A stretch of DNA of 64,000 nt, taken from assembly GCA_013407085.1 (NCBI GenBank), contig JACCGJ010001431.1, positions 62,001-126,000 on the forward strand. Reading direction: 5' to 3'. This document shows, in pieces, positions 9,425 to 19,989 of the stretch. The notes beneath the pieces were generated by a model. It worked only from the letters and a program-made list of their open reading frames with translations, made no database searches and was not told the origin of the DNA. The position numbers and the translations under genes are program-made. Numbering within the stretch: the first letter of the stretch is position 1; every line of letters starts with the position of its first letter. The DNA is from Atriophallophorus winterbourni. Taxonomy: Eukaryota > Platyhelminthes > Trematoda > Plagiorchiida > Microphallidae.

Positions 9425-12400
9425 ATGGCGGACGTCATCTCGCAAGTTCCTTCAACGCAGTCAACTTTTGTTTCAACCCGCGCGACAAGAATCATCCGTC
9501 GCAGCTCTCAAGAGCTTGGGATACGTAAGTCTGAATACGAGTTCTGGAATTCTTTCTGGCCACAAAACTAATTTCCATTCATAATGATGTATCTTGGACC
9601 ATGTTAAATTTTAATATGTTCTTAGAACCACGTTGTCGGTATAGAAGCGAGTGCGGGTGCTGAACCCAGTCGTAGTCACATTTTGGATAGTGTTTAATAT
9701 TTAGTGTCAACTCTACGAAGGTTTTAAGTACCAGTAGTAGTTTGCAGTCCAACCTACCCAGTAGTTTAAACTATCTCAATTTTACCATTTGGCTGTAATG
9801 GGGCTGGAGAGAATCGCCGGCTCATCAACCCTGACAGATGACCGAGAACTAAATATATCCTCACATTAACGAGCAGTTTCCGCCTATATTTCACATTGGT
9901 GCCTTTCTTTATTCTGCGTAGAACTGTAGTGTCCTTATTGCTTGAAATTATTTAGCATTTCGCGATGCATTGTCTTTAAACTATTTCATGGACAACAGTA
10001 GCGTTCGTTTGATGACTAGTTTCCGCGTTTTTCCACGGGTTTACTTGATTATCGTAATTCTACTGCCATTGGCCACGCTGCTTTGAGCAAAATCGTTATC
10101 GAAATGGCTCTTTCCCAACAACGGCGATAACTAGATGGCAATATATGTGTTAAGACTTACTACAATACATTGTGATAAATGATATTACTTTTCTTAATGA
10201 AATACTTAAGTCACATCAATTGTGTTGGGAACCTGTGCGTCTGCTAATATCTGAGGAACTTGTTTGACCATGACTGATGACACCTCATTTGCTCCAATTT
10301 GAGGTATTTTCATTCCTAATTTTGAGCAACATCGCCTTATTCTTTCATTGGAGGTATCCATTCTGTCGACATCGACGGCAGATTTCATCTGTTTACAACG
10401 TTAAACAAGCTTTGCACCCATAACCTAGTTGATCTTATTCACATCGCACCCTGCGGCTTATTTTTGACAGAGATCACCGTTCATGATGGTCACAGTGCTT
10501 TTGTTCAAAACTATCTACTTGGCGATCGATTTGGCTCCGGAGGTTTCGGTCATGTTCATTTGGCTAGACGCATCCCCGACAATCGAATTGTGGTCGTGAA
10601 AGAAATTCGTTCTGATCGCATACCTTGCTGGTGCCAAGTAAGTTAACACGCGAGATGCACGTGTTTGTCCATTCGAATAAGTAGCGTACTCGAAGCTATC
10701 GCATATCGAACGCCAGCTTGAATTCCCGCAATTAGTGAACCGAGGTGTATTAAGTTGTTCTTTTCATTTAAGAATCCACTTGGAAACCCCTTGCACATTT
10801 CTTTAGTTCGTAATACTGTTTCTGTGCATGCTTAAAGGATGTTCTGTCGGATGAATATTTAGTAAAATTTTACTTCAACGCAAACTGCTTAAAGATGTGG
10901 TTGTTGGGTTTAATAGAATAGCGTTTTTATGTAGTCACTCGTTTGGCACATTACCGCACGCCAGCGTTGCTCTGTTTATGAAAAAATACAATACGTGCTT
11001 CGCAAAGTTGCTTTTTAAAAACCAAACTCGCCTCATTTGCAATTTTATTTCGTCTCATGTTCATATCTAATTTAATATTCTTATTCCAGTTGGATGACAA
11101 ACTCGTACCAATCGAGGTGGTCCTTCTTGCGTTGTGTCAAGGTCTCCCAGGAGTTGTGAAATTCCTCGATGCCTATAATCTAGGCCAATCATGGGTGCTT
11201 GTGATGGACCGCGTGTCTGACGCCACGTGTGACATGTTCGATTACATCGGCGATCGGGGTACTCTGACCGAACCAGAGGCTGCACAATACTTTCATCAAT
11301 TGATTGGGATTTTATTATCTTGTCATCAGGTTGGCGTGCTGCACCGTGACATCAAAGATGAAAACATACTTATTAATCGTGTCACGAACGAGTTGGTACT
11401 GATTGATTTTGGATCAGGTGCTTTTCTTGAACCCCGGCGTTACACAGATTTTGATGGTAGGTGCACGTTTCATTATCGCATTACGATGCCGATCCTCGAT
11501 TGTGTGTGCTAATATTTTTGTATTTATCTAGGTACGCGTGTCTATTGCCCACCAGAATGGATTTTAACCAGTTCTTATGATGGCAAACAAGCGGAAGTTT
11601 GGTCTTTGGGCGTGCTGCTATATGACATGTTGTGTGGCGACATACCGTTTCTGAATGATAAGGCAATCATCAGTGGCAAATTACGTTACCGAAAGGATAA
11701 TCTGAGCAAAGCGGCGAAAGATCTCATAGGGTAAGTAGATTCCACTGTGAATTTGTATCCGCCTCATGCTCGTACGCGTTTGATAACTTTTCGAATCTAA
11801 TTTTTCTTTACAGGATGTGTTTGAATATGGATCCAAACAGAAGACCGACTCTGACAGAAATATTAAAACATCCTTGGATGCTCCGAAACCGACCAACTCA
11901 ACTCGAGGGGCAACCTGAGGCCCTGATAAATGCCGTGCGAGTATCCCAGACTGCCACAGAAACTTTAATGCTCGACGAGTTTTCAATCACTTCCAGTCTA
12001 CGAGACCAACAGACGATCCCTACCTTGCATACTATACCCGAAAGGGCACACCCACCCTGCTCGCATCATTCATCCTATTCCTCTCCATCCCCTCCTATAT
12101 TTGACAACGATTCGTTCCGTGAAGGTCTCGTAAAAGAACCTCATCCACGAATTGCTGTGTCCCATGCAAACGTTGTTCAGCCAATGTCGGAGCGTGGGGC
12201 TGACACTGTCAATACCAATATGCGATGTTCTACGGGCTCATTAGATAAAACATTCGCAGCATTTCCAGTGCCAATATCTGCCTCTTCTCCAAACAATCTT
12301 TATTTATTCTGGTCTGGCCAAACACGGCAGCCATGCATCTCTAATACTTCTTCATCTTCACAAGATATTCTTGGACGTTCAGCTGTTGTGCCCAACCCCG

Positions 12401-13101
12401 CAGTGCCTACTACTAGCTCGCTGCAACGACTGCACTCAAACCTTTCTGGATCCAGTTCAGGTTATTATTCGCGTTCAGATTCGCTTTCTTCGAGTGATGG
12501 ACTTCACACTATTGTGTGTGCTTCACAGGCATGTCCACCAACTAATTCCGTCGTGTCTTGTTCCAGTATGCTTCTGGCACATTCAGTTTCCAGGCCCCCA
12601 TGCTCCACCACTTCCACAACGAATGCTATCCCTCAAATTTTACCCCACCCTCCCATGCATGCTCAGTTTTGGCAATCGAGAACCGCGAGTGTGATTTCAT
12701 CATCGAGTTCCTCAGCTTCCGCAAACTCAAATTCGTTCGATTGTTATACATCGTATAGAAGCCCGTCCTCTTCACTTAGGCCGGAACATAAAGCTACGCT
12801 TCCAACTCACAATGCCACTGCCAGTTTACTCACCCGATCACCCCCGTTGCCTCACCGCAGGGATGGCGGTCTCATATGGCTGAGCTCAAGTTCCTCCGAT
12901 ACCCCAATGGTTTCCTCCACCCCAACATCAGTCCCCACAATATCTACAAATTCATCGTCATATCCGACTCTTCCTGTCACAGGCGGAGCTGGTTACTTGT
13001 ATCCTAACTTCTCCCCGACGACAGACACAAGTCCTCGTTCATCGGATATTCTCGCTCGATGGGGTACATGGTTTTCATCTAGCGATACGACTCGTGGCTA
13101 G
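9425..13101 (+). CDS. PIM: PIM-type serine/threonine protein kinase, five exons, 706 aa
   Basis: Exons: 9425-9524, 10471-10637, 11090-11456, 11532-11730, 11814-13101; all four introns are GT-AG (946, 452, 75, 83 bp) and all phases fit. The 2121-bp coding length is an exact multiple of three. The kinase domain covers about residues 50-301: glycine loop GSGGFG (55-60), Lys77, Glu98 in [18 protein letters not shown] (174-183; Asp176, Asn181), DFG at 195-197, [15 protein letters not shown] and KHPWM. The [16 protein letters not shown] and CGDIPF blocks are PIM hallmarks; PIM kinases are constitutively active CAMK-group survival and growth kinases. The hinge is one residue longer than in human PIM1. 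Residues 302-706 form a Ser/Thr/Pro-rich tail with serine runs and no recognised domain; vertebrate PIMs are only about 310-330 residues. The start is inferred: ATG 9425 opens an exon whose donor phase matches exon 2, but further 5' exons cannot be excluded. Confidence 0.9.
10206..10388 (-). CDS. Small antisense open frame in kinase intron 1
   Basis: A 60-codon frame with an ATG start lies antisense inside the first intron. It reads [19 protein letters not shown] and continues with a hydrophilic mix. I recognise no family. It may be a chance frame or a transposon scrap; no promoter or splice context supports it. Confidence 0.12.
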   Translation of the reverse strand: MKSAVDVDRMDTSNERIRRCCSKLGMKIPQIGANEVSSVMVKQVPQILADAQVPNTIDVT

Positions 13102-13980
13102 TTATGTTCTTCCCGATACCCTTTGATCAATTCACAATTATTAGTTAGACTACCTCATACTCTACCGTTCTGATTCGGCCTAGCATCTTGATGACGAGAC
13201 TGGGACGATTCTTGCATATAAATGTATGAATACTTTCTTTTGCCCTCTAACTTTCATCACCCTTATCCTATGTTTTGCACTTTTGGACGTTATTTTCTAG
13301 TTATCCAAGTGGGAGTGTACTTTAGCCATACTCACCTATTTCGAGTGAAGTACTGTGTATTTTGTATGCTCATGTCTCAGTTGAACAAAGGGACACTTTC
13401 TTCCTACTAGCTTTTATATTTCGTACTGTTCATTGCTCTCGTTTGCTTGTTTGTTTTCTACCAACTGTTTAAACGTTCTTTGATTGTCAGTTTTTTAATG
13501 GATCCTTTTATAAACCAACCCTCTCATTATACTGTTTCAATGATTTACTTTGCTATGAACCCAAGTTTATTCTGACCAATTTTCTCCACTTCATTCGCAC
13601 TGTACATTGACTGTATTTTTGCAATACGAACCTTTTCTACCTTATACGTTTACTTTATGTATGGGTTTTTCTGCTGGCGGAGATGGTAAATACGTAGTTC
13701 AATCCATGGATAGACCATCTGGTGAACATCTGCTGGTGTGACTGCAGTGATCCCATTGTCCTTGAAACCACATTTCAAGCATAACTAATCCTTGAATCCT
13801 CATAATTAGCAAAATTAGCAACGGCAGTGTGTTGGTTCTGTACGTTTTCTGTGCCACCATAAGTGCATTCATTTTCCGCGTTGTTCTCGTTCAACAAGGT
13901 CGTGTGGTCTGCATACTTACACACGAAGACTCCGGGGAAGTAATATCAACTGCAATGCAAAGAAATTTGAGTGCCATCGG
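13102..13980 (+). other. 3' flank and probable 3' UTR of the kinase
   Basis: After the TAG at 13099-13101 the plus strand becomes T- and pyrimidine-rich for about 550 bases, consistent with a 3' UTR. I did not find a canonical AATAAA in the first 600 bases, so the end of the transcript cannot be placed. The small frame at 13222-13410 looks incidental. Confidence 0.4.
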
Positions 13981-13984
13981 TTAG

Positions 13985-14900
13985 TGTAGTTTTTAGGTAA
14001 CGTTTCACTTCTGACACAGAAGCTTCGTCAGACCATGATTAAGCAGTAGTCAACCCACCACCACTTATTTGACCTTACCGCTAAACAGCCTATAGTACGC
14101 CTACAGTGTGTCACGTCTCGTAGGAATGACCAGGATCGGTGGTCCATTTTCCTCATTGTGTATCCAAATCAATCTGATACAATTGAACACGGTCAAGGTC
14201 AGTTGACACAGCTCCCACACTTAAAAGTACACAACTAACGCGGCTAAGGCTATTTTTAAAGAAAAACAAAAATCTAATTAACTAGTAGGTATAAGGTGAA
14301 TAAAATCTATTTAGTTTCGCATCAGTGCCGAGCGCCAGATTGTGGAGATTTCTGCCCCATCCACCTTATTGACCGCCAGTCGACCTGCCTTGGCAATTTC
14401 GACCGCCTCCGCATGTAGGCGTTCGCTATACGGTTTAATACCGCGCCCCAATATTACCACATTGTCTAGATCGACGCTGTGGCCCGTATCTTAAACGTGC
14501 TCCGCCAAGACGGAATCACGAATAAGGGATTGATATTCTCTCGCATGCCGGGGCTGTCTCCGGACACGCTTTCGGTGTTCTTCGATTGTAGTGTGAATTT
14601 CCCTGGAAGTCTGCCCTATGTAAACACCCGAACAGTCCTTACAGTTGATTCTGTAGATGCTGTTCTTAACGCTAGATAAAGGTGTCTAATCCTTGAGGTG
14701 CATCAGAACTGGATTGAAGTTCACGATCGATGCTTGTTAGCGCGATGTAATTTGGCAATGAGATTTACCGTTGCGTTGAGCCTTCCGTGCTTGAAACCGA
14801 TTATAATTCACACCATGCCAAACAAGAAATTCGTGCTGCGATGGCCCGACCCTTGGTAAAAATACCACGTTAATCAGTGGTTATATTAACGACCACGAGT
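13985..14900 (-). mobile_element. Penelope-like element: GIY-YIG endonuclease and terminal region
   Basis: Minus-strand translation of about 14680-14320 gives SIYRINCKDCSGVYIGQTS, then EEHRKR, SVLAEHV, a single stop (TAA), DTGHSVDLDNV and ERLHAEAVEIAKAGRLAVNK. The order (I-Y, V-Y-I-G, H, DTGH, E-A-E-I) is that of the GIY-YIG nuclease of Penelope-like retroelements. Upstream to about 14900 there is a more degraded stretch. Downstream lies about 300 bp of untranslated sequence with the hammerhead. Inactivated by at least one stop and 5' truncation. Confidence 0.9.
13996..14031 (-). ncRNA. Hammerhead-like core (type 1) of a Penelope-like element
   Basis: Minus strand: CTGACGA (14025-14031), an AGCTTCTG...CAGAAGT hairpin, then GAAACGTTACC. 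All CUGANGA and GAAA core positions are intact. ACGT after GAA gives a minimal palindromic stem III with triplet GTT, and GGT/ACC can form stem I. It lies 3' of a GIY-YIG coding remnant on the same strand, the place where Penelope terminal repeats carry hammerheads. Confidence 0.65.
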
Positions 14901-14904
14901 ACGC

Positions 14905-15750
14905 ATCCATACACCTTTATCACAAGGTTGGTTCTGGTTTAACGAAAAATGGTTAAATCCTTGAAATATTTGAACCACTTCATACACCGCAGTTTCGGTT
15001 ACAGCACGCAGCTGTCTACCTTCGACGGGCCGCGGATGCAACAAGTCGAACGTCGTCCTGGATACAAAACAAGTATCGAAATAAGGGTACCATGTGTTGA
15101 AATCTGCTTTCAAATTTTAACGGTGAAATCCAGTTTCGTTGGGGTATATGAGTTTTGTGTAAAACTTATCTTGGAATTTATTTCGATGCTGGGACGTGGT
15201 ATCCCAGAATATCACCAGGTATTATTGACAGAATTCCACTAACATTGTATCAAAGAAGCTGAAAATGTGAGTCTAGCATCTATTGGTTAAATCAAACATA
15301 TCGTTTTAAGGCATGCGAGTTCAGGCGCAGCGTCGAATAGTTCAACGGGAAACAATCGTGAGCTTCATATTCACATTTAATTTGTTGTATTAAGTAGTTA
15401 GATTTATTATAGAAGCATCTGAAACTTTCGCACCGCTAAGGATACTGCAGTGTCTGTTGATCCAAAGCTGCCCAGTCGTGCCAGCAAATTGCTTGTTTGA
15501 ATGGTCGACTAAGCTAGCATTCAATGGGAAATTTGTTTAGATGAGCTTGTTAAAAGCCATATTTTTCCTCAGAATTTGAATTAATGTCACGCCGCTTTTA
15601 GTGATGCATGCGAGTCACAATGCCAATCGATCTTGACAGTGCTCACTTGTAGCATCATCATCAAAGACAGCAATACACCGGTAGCACGTACGAAATGCTT
15701 AACTGCCATACAACCATGAAAAAGTAAATCCTAAAAGATGGGGAAGGGTG
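14905..15750. other. Unassigned region
   Basis: No gene recognised. Overlapping frames at 14886-15113 (-) and 14949-15242 (+) have no motif. A CAT-repeat-containing 22-mer at 15653-15674 recurs inverted at 17420-17441. Confidence 0.35.
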
Positions 15751-15754
15751 GGAC

Positions 15755-16043
15755 TTAAATTGCTATGGCTTCTATAGAAGAGTAAGCACAAACAAACTGG
15801 GGAGAGGTGCCTACACCTCGAATGGAACATACATTCAAACAAGTTTCGTGAACGAGTAGAGCGACATCATACGGCAGCTTCCGTGCGGCTTTCCTGCATG
15901 CATCATAACAGCTTTGTCTCGTCAACGCCGCTTGACAACAGACAAGGTTAAGCAAAAACTCCCAAAAGATGCTTAGTGCAAAGACCGCATTGAGCACGGT
16001 TTCGGGACATATCCTGAGCGTAACTAAGAAAAAAAACCCGTGC
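15755..16043 (-). CDS. Candidate exon for a small cysteine-rich peptide
   Basis: A minus-strand frame ends at a TAA near 15755 and reads back about 95 codons. A hydrophobic stretch (AVFALSIFWEFLLNLVCC) is followed by LTRQSCYDACRKAARKLP and HETCLNVCSIRGVG, giving a CX3C ... CX3C pair 18 residues apart. There is no in-frame ATG, but a T-run ending in AG (ttttttttcttag, near 16026-16040) could be a splice acceptor. It resembles the C-terminal exon of a secreted peptide, though I recognise no family and chance is possible. Confidence 0.25.
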
Positions 16044-16149
16044 GATATCCTGATCACTGGACACCAGCCCTGGAAAGACGTTGCTGCTCCTACTTTGAAA
16101 TTGTTACTCCTTTAATGGTTTTTTAACTGCTTAGGGACATGTGACGGTT

Positions 16150-16730
16150 TGGGCCAACCCGATTACATACGCCAATCAGGATGTGGCGACGCAAAAAGAA
16201 TATGTTTCGGAAGTCGGTGGTCCGGCATCCGTAAAACGTGACCCAACCAGCGTAACCTATGCAGGCTGATCTGCTTCTCTATATCGACATTACTACCAAA
16301 CAACTTATTTCGGAGAGCATCGGTGCGCATACGATTGTAACAGCTAACTCCTAGAATGCTGCGGAGAAACCGGTTGTCAAATACTTGGAGACGCTGAATG
16401 TGTTCTTTACGTAGGTCCATTTCGCACCCTAATTGTAACAAGCCCCTCACACCTTCGCTTTTAGAGCCTCTACCCTTTGAGTAACCGAATAGTCCTTTCT
16501 GGACAGCAGAGTGACCCTAGGTTGCGGCATGCTACGGTCGCTTTAGAAATGCGTGCCGAGATCTCGTCGTCTAACGATGCAGAATTATTTATACAACTAC
16601 CGAGATACGTGAAGCGATCTACAATTTCAAGAGCCCCAGCACTTGTATCACATTAACATGGACACCATATTAGGCAAATCGATCACTGATCCCATGGTCT
16701 TGCGTACGCGAGTTGGCACACCACAGGCTG
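16150..16730 (-). mobile_element. RTE-like LINE fragment
   Basis: Minus-strand blocks read DRFTYLGSCINNSASLDDE, then RLQVFDNRFLRSILGVS and LHRLRWLGHVLRMPDHRLP, with a C-terminal stretch ending in HPDWRM. This is the region C-terminal to the RT in RTE-type and related LINEs. Frameshifts split it. Confidence 0.85.
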
Positions 16731-16739
16731 CTTAGAGTT

Positions 16740-16850
16740 AAGGTCAAGCAGGGGTGGGTGGTTTGACTGCTATTTAGTCATTTTCCCTGTCCTGACCATC
16801 ACCCTTCGTCTGACTAAGTTTCTGTGTCGGCAGCGAAAGGTTACACTCGA
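16740..16850 (+). mobile_element. Penelope-like terminal fragment with decayed hammerhead
   Basis: Plus-strand GGGTGGGTGGTTTGACTGCT and the following bases match the reverse complement of about 14035-14090. They lead to CTGACTA (16810), an imperfect hairpin and CGAAAGGTTAC. The core has CTGACTA instead of CTGANGA, so this copy should be inactive. It abuts an L-B LINE tail. Confidence 0.6.
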
Positions 16851-16854
16851 TTCA

Positions 16855-18015
16855 AGAATTTACGGTCATAAAAAGCACAGCTTCATAATGACGATATCAT
16901 AGTAAATAATCGTTCGTGAAAAAGGAATAAAATAAATATGTAATGTCAAGTTTAGTCCAGTTGAATATTTACCATGAGTCAATACGCGGGTGTCGTTAAC
17001 TCGTTTGGCAACAAATAAGTATCCGAATTTCGAATGAAAGTTTTGACGCTGGGAGAGATGAAAATCGTTTCGGGGAGGGCATTCCAATGAAACAGACACG
17101 TACAGAATAAAAATATGGGCGACAGCTGATACACGAATGGGGAATTTGTAGTGTCGCCGAGTGGCTGCATGTATGTTTTAACTCACAGTATTCAAATACG
17201 TTTTAAAGGATGATGCGGGGTATTAAATATTTTTTATGTTAGTATCACATCACTCCGAAAGCTTCTTTGAATGGGAGTGGGGAGTCTCAGTTTTGCAATC
17301 GTTCTTCGTACGCTAGTTTCCGGAAACGACTTACGAGTTTGGCTGCACGAAGGTATATTTTATCAAGCAAGAGTATATACTTTTTCGACCGCGGAGTCCA
17401 AGCTTGTGTTGCATACTCCATTGCTGTCTTTGATGATGATGATGATACTCCATGGTTGGAATTAAGTAGGTTTTCATGATGGTGGGCAACGTTCTAGGCG
17501 AGAAGGTTCTGAAAATCCGTCGCGGCATACCTAGAAGCTTGGGGACACACTTGTAGATGACGATACAATGCTACCGCATACCCAGACTCCAAGATCCCTT
17601 TTCCACTCGGTCCAGCTCAGAATCGTCTGCCCAAAGTGATATTGGTAATGGAATAACTTACAAATTGGTAACACCTTGCATTTTTGGAAATTGAATGGCA
17701 GCTTATTCCGTACCGACCATTCATGGAGAGCATCTAAATCACTTCGCAGCTGTACATAGTCCGCAGTTGATTTTATCCGCGTCCAAAGTTTAATATTATC
17801 AGCAAAGGTAATCAACTTGCATGACAACATCTCTGGTAGGTCGTTGATGTAAACCAAGAAAAGTACTGACCCGAGGACTGAACCTTGCTGTACGCCACTA
17901 GAGACATCAATAACCCGTGATTACACCCCGTTGATTCGAATGCTCGCTTTTCGTCCACTGAGGTAACTTTCAAGCCATACAAATAGTTGTCCGCTGATAC
18001 CCATCGCTTTAGAAA
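16855..18015 (-). mobile_element. LINE L-B copy, RT to 3' end
   Basis: The minus strand encodes GISGQLFVWLESYL, RVIDVSSGVQQGSVLGSVL, LVYINDLPEMLSCKLITFAD, NFQKCKVLPICK, RIFRTFSPRTLPTIMKTYLI and the C-terminal domain, then the L-B 3' UTR with GATTCAAGAATT at the tail. Catalytic FADD is FADN. Stops and a 32-bp insertion (see 17413-17453) break the frame. 5' truncated near a CATCCAAT-rich junction at about 18010. Confidence 0.9.
17413..17453. repeat. Short insertion flanked by 9-bp direct repeats inside L-B
   Basis: ATACTCCAT occurs at 17413-17421 and 17445-17453 and encloses 23 bases with GATGATGATG. The intact L-B ORF has the 9-mer only once, so 32 bp were gained. Twenty-two bases of the insert region recur inverted at 15653-15674. 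Confidence 0.7.
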
Positions 18016-18044
18016 CCATCCAATCCATCATCCAATCATCCAAT

Positions 18045-18530
18045 CATCACTGTTGGAAACTGTCAGCTCGAACCAGTACATCATTTCGCATATCTTGGTT
18101 CAACCATTGCGGATAACCTCTCGCTAGACACGGAGATTGATAAGCGGATTGGCAGAGCAGCTGTCATTTTGTCCCGATTGAACTCTCGTGTTTGGGGTAA
18201 CCGCAAGCTGACTGTAAAAACAAAGATGATGGTATACAGCGCGTGCGTACTAAATGCTTTACTATACGGCAGTGAAACCTGGGCCACCCACGCAAGACAC
18301 GAACGGAAGCTTAATGCTTTCCATCTACGAAGCATCCGTCTTATCTTGAACATATCGTGGATCTACAGAGTGACTAACTCTGAAGTGCTTTCAAAACCTG
18401 GTTCTTACATAGCATGTTCACACCTATTCCGCAGCGCTATAGAATGGAAAATGGTCGTATTCCGAAAGATCTACTCCACGGTGAGTTGCAATTAGGAAGT
18501 CGACCATTAGGCAGACCGCACTTGCGGTAC
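18045..18530 (+). mobile_element. RTE-like LINE R-1, left copy, cut by the gap
   Basis: The plus strand encodes HHFAYLGSTIADNLSLDTE, IDKRIGRAAVILSRLNSR, NALLYGSETWATHARH and ERKLNAFHLRSIRLILNIS, followed by a frameshifted match to RMENGRIPKDLLHGEL. These are the post-RT blocks of the family. The copy ends at the Ns inside the LRY(KDVCKRD) block. Confidence 0.9.
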
Positions 18531-19530
18531 NNNNNNNNNNNNNNNNNNNNNNNNNNNNNNNNNNNNNNNNNNNNNNNNNNNNNNNNNNNNNNNNNNNNNN
18601 NNNNNNNNNNNNNNNNNNNNNNNNNNNNNNNNNNNNNNNNNNNNNNNNNNNNNNNNNNNNNNNNNNNNNNNNNNNNNNNNNNNNNNNNNNNNNNNNNNNN
18701 NNNNNNNNNNNNNNNNNNNNNNNNNNNNNNNNNNNNNNNNNNNNNNNNNNNNNNNNNNNNNNNNNNNNNNNNNNNNNNNNNNNNNNNNNNNNNNNNNNNN
18801 NNNNNNNNNNNNNNNNNNNNNNNNNNNNNNNNNNNNNNNNNNNNNNNNNNNNNNNNNNNNNNNNNNNNNNNNNNNNNNNNNNNNNNNNNNNNNNNNNNNN
18901 NNNNNNNNNNNNNNNNNNNNNNNNNNNNNNNNNNNNNNNNNNNNNNNNNNNNNNNNNNNNNNNNNNNNNNNNNNNNNNNNNNNNNNNNNNNNNNNNNNNN
19001 NNNNNNNNNNNNNNNNNNNNNNNNNNNNNNNNNNNNNNNNNNNNNNNNNNNNNNNNNNNNNNNNNNNNNNNNNNNNNNNNNNNNNNNNNNNNNNNNNNNN
19101 NNNNNNNNNNNNNNNNNNNNNNNNNNNNNNNNNNNNNNNNNNNNNNNNNNNNNNNNNNNNNNNNNNNNNNNNNNNNNNNNNNNNNNNNNNNNNNNNNNNN
19201 NNNNNNNNNNNNNNNNNNNNNNNNNNNNNNNNNNNNNNNNNNNNNNNNNNNNNNNNNNNNNNNNNNNNNNNNNNNNNNNNNNNNNNNNNNNNNNNNNNNN
19301 NNNNNNNNNNNNNNNNNNNNNNNNNNNNNNNNNNNNNNNNNNNNNNNNNNNNNNNNNNNNNNNNNNNNNNNNNNNNNNNNNNNNNNNNNNNNNNNNNNNN
19401 NNNNNNNNNNNNNNNNNNNNNNNNNNNNNNNNNNNNNNNNNNNNNNNNNNNNNNNNNNNNNNNNNNNNNNNNNNNNNNNNNNNNNNNNNNNNNNNNNNNN
19501 NNNNNNNNNNNNNNNNNNNNNNNNNNNNNN
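18531..19530. other. Assembly gap, 1000 Ns
   Basis: Exactly 1000 consecutive Ns. Open frames crossing them are artefacts. Both sides carry R-1 LINE sequence in opposite orientation. Confidence 1.
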
Positions 19531-19985
19531 GGTCGATGTGGGCCATGGATGTACATCACAATCACATGAATTTTCATGTTCTACAGCTTTTTGAATGACT
19601 AAACAGTCCGATTCGGGAGGAACAAGCTCTCCCACAGCGCTTGCAACGATAGTCAGAACTCGGTTGTAGGGCGTCGATCGAACGCCGGCGGCGTGATCTG
19701 CGTTAAGCAGCCAAGAGCTGTATCTGCTCCTCCCCAGCTTGCAGACGACGCTTTACACAATGCCTCCAATGTGAGCGGTCAAGAGCAAGTTCCTCCCAAC
19801 TCGCGGGGTCAATGCCAAGAGCTTTCATATCTCTTTTGCAAACGTCTTTGTACCGCAAGTGCGGTCTGCCCAATGGTCGACTTCCTAATTGCAACTCACT
19901 ATAGAGTAGATCTTTCGGAATACACCATTTTCCATTCTGTAGACATAATGAACTGTACGATCACGTCTTTCAGTTGATTATAGCC
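19531..19985 (-). mobile_element. RTE-like LINE R-1, right copy with C-terminal zinc finger
   Basis: Minus strand: LLYSELQLGSRPLGRPHLRY, KDVCKRDMKALGIDPASWEE, LALDRSHWRHCVKRRLQAGE, a stop, then YRCKRCGRACSSRIGLFSH followed by SKSC and a stop. The last part is a C-x2-C ... H-x4-C finger closing this LINE family. The family 3' UTR (ATGTACATCCATGG) follows up to the gap. A stop lies before the finger. Confidence 0.9.
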
Positions 19986-19989
19986 AATG

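Noticed and set aside
10464..10646. Kinase start at the beginning of the open frame at 10464
   Set aside because: The first codon there is TTG and the frame is preceded by a good AG acceptor at 10469-10470; an upstream exon at 9425-9524 fits in phase.
11067..11285. Minus-strand frames across the kinase exons, and the alternative plus frame at 12371-12694
   Set aside because: Shadows of the kinase exons without motifs.
14479..14679. Plus-strand 66-codon frame
   Set aside because: It is antisense to the GIY-YIG coding of the Penelope-like element, which has recognisable motifs.
17331..17528. Histidine-run protein (HHHHQRQQW)
   Set aside because: The run comes from a short GATGAT-containing insert in a LINE ORF.
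18414..19635. Very long open frames of 350-400 codons on both strands
   Set aside because: They consist of Ns in the assembly gap.
19693..19977. Plus-strand 94-codon frame
   Set aside because: Antisense of the R-1 LINE C-terminus with its zinc finger.
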